Shown: in pieces, positions 5,950 through 6,023 of the stretch
How the letters are laid out: the number at the start of each line of letters is the position of its first letter
Position numbering within the stretch: the first letter of the stretch is position 1
From: Leucobacter sp.
GTDB lineage: Bacteria; Actinomycetota; Actinomycetes; Actinomycetales; Microbacteriaceae
Direction: 5' to 3'
DNA length: 6,023 bases
Assembly: GCA_017990305.1 (NCBI GenBank)
Contig: JAGNOB010000133.1
Span: 1 to 6,023 of the forward strand
Position numbers and translations under genes: made by a program
The notes under the pieces: generated by a model
The model's input: the letters and a program-made list of their open reading frames with translations, nothing else
Databases searched by the model: none
Told to the model about the DNA's origin: nothing

Positions 5950-5981
5950 ACTTCGCTGAGGTGATGGCCTTTCAGCGCCTT
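5950..5981 (+). repeat. 32-nt direct repeat, copy 3 of the palindromic unit
   Basis: It directly abuts copy 2 with no spacer, and 30 of 32 bases are identical. The 24-nt unit is at 5954-5977. The abutting arrangement points to tandem duplication. Confidence 0.85.
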
Positions 5982-6023
5982 GGGCGGGGCGGGAGCGCGA
6001 GAGGGGCCTGGCCGGGGCTAGGG
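5982..6023 (+). other. G-rich tail with quadruplex potential
   Basis: Runs of three or four G occur at 5982-5984, 5986-5989, 5991-5993, 6003-6006, 6014-6017 and 6021-6023. The first three are one base apart and the fourth follows after a 9-nt loop, so a quadruplex is possible but not ideal. GGGGCGGG (5986-5993) is the exact complement of CCCGCCCC (5749-5756) on the far side of the repeats. The region runs to the window edge and no gene is seen in it. Confidence 0.45.

Noticed and set aside
5725..5964. A 79-codon + strand frame rich in Cys and Pro over the repeat region
   Set aside because: Its composition follows directly from CTGCCC/TGCTTCC repeats. It starts in the terminator stem and runs through the palindrome. 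It is low complexity, not a gene.
5861..5981. Possible CRISPR array or its remnant
   Set aside because: Copies 2 and 3 abut with no spacer, copy 1 is inverted, and no cas gene is in the window. The pattern fits palindromic intergenic repeats, not a CRISPR array.

Overview
The window is about 6 kb of GC-rich DNA. Every recognisable gene lies on the + strand. Strong G/C preference at third codon positions, GTG as well as ATG starts, and the protein styles (an actinobacterial LeuB with the VREGTEGPY block and a 367-residue IlvE) point to a high-GC actinobacterium. Microbacteriaceae is my best guess, from general resemblance only.

Layout. Bases 1-611 hold the 3' end of thrC (threonine synthase). 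After 39 nt comes an AI-2E/PerM-family membrane protein (651-1862). After a further 50 nt comes a small four-helix membrane protein of the phage-holin-IV/YvlD-like type (1913-2323). A non-coding stretch of about 330 nt follows. It holds a GC-rich hairpin, a possible promoter, a complete tRNA-Glu (CTC) gene (2448-2520) and a strong rho-independent terminator (2528-2564). Next is the cluster leuB (2655-3716), ilvE (3773-4876) and a fumarylacetoacetate-hydrolase-family enzyme (4891-5679), closed by a second strong terminator (5704-5740). The last 280 nt appear non-coding and highly structured: a pyrimidine-rich, A-free tandem repeat (5753-5857), three copies of a 24-nt palindromic unit, two of which build an 87-nt near-palindrome (5860-5981), and a G-rich tail (5982-6023).

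How the genes fit together. ThrC makes threonine, the precursor of isoleucine. LeuB performs the oxidative decarboxylation step of leucine synthesis. IlvE transaminates the 2-oxo acids to leucine, isoleucine and valine. leuB, ilvE and the FAH-family gene have short gaps and good ribosome-binding sites, so they are probably one transcription unit. The substrate of the FAH-family member cannot be read from sequence. The two membrane proteins have no clear link to amino-acid synthesis.

The coding part is ordinary actinobacterial housekeeping DNA, and I found no new enzymatic or defence system. What merits a second look is the repeat-rich non-coding end, which resembles a BIME-like mosaic of palindromic units flanked by a C-rich and a G-rich tract.
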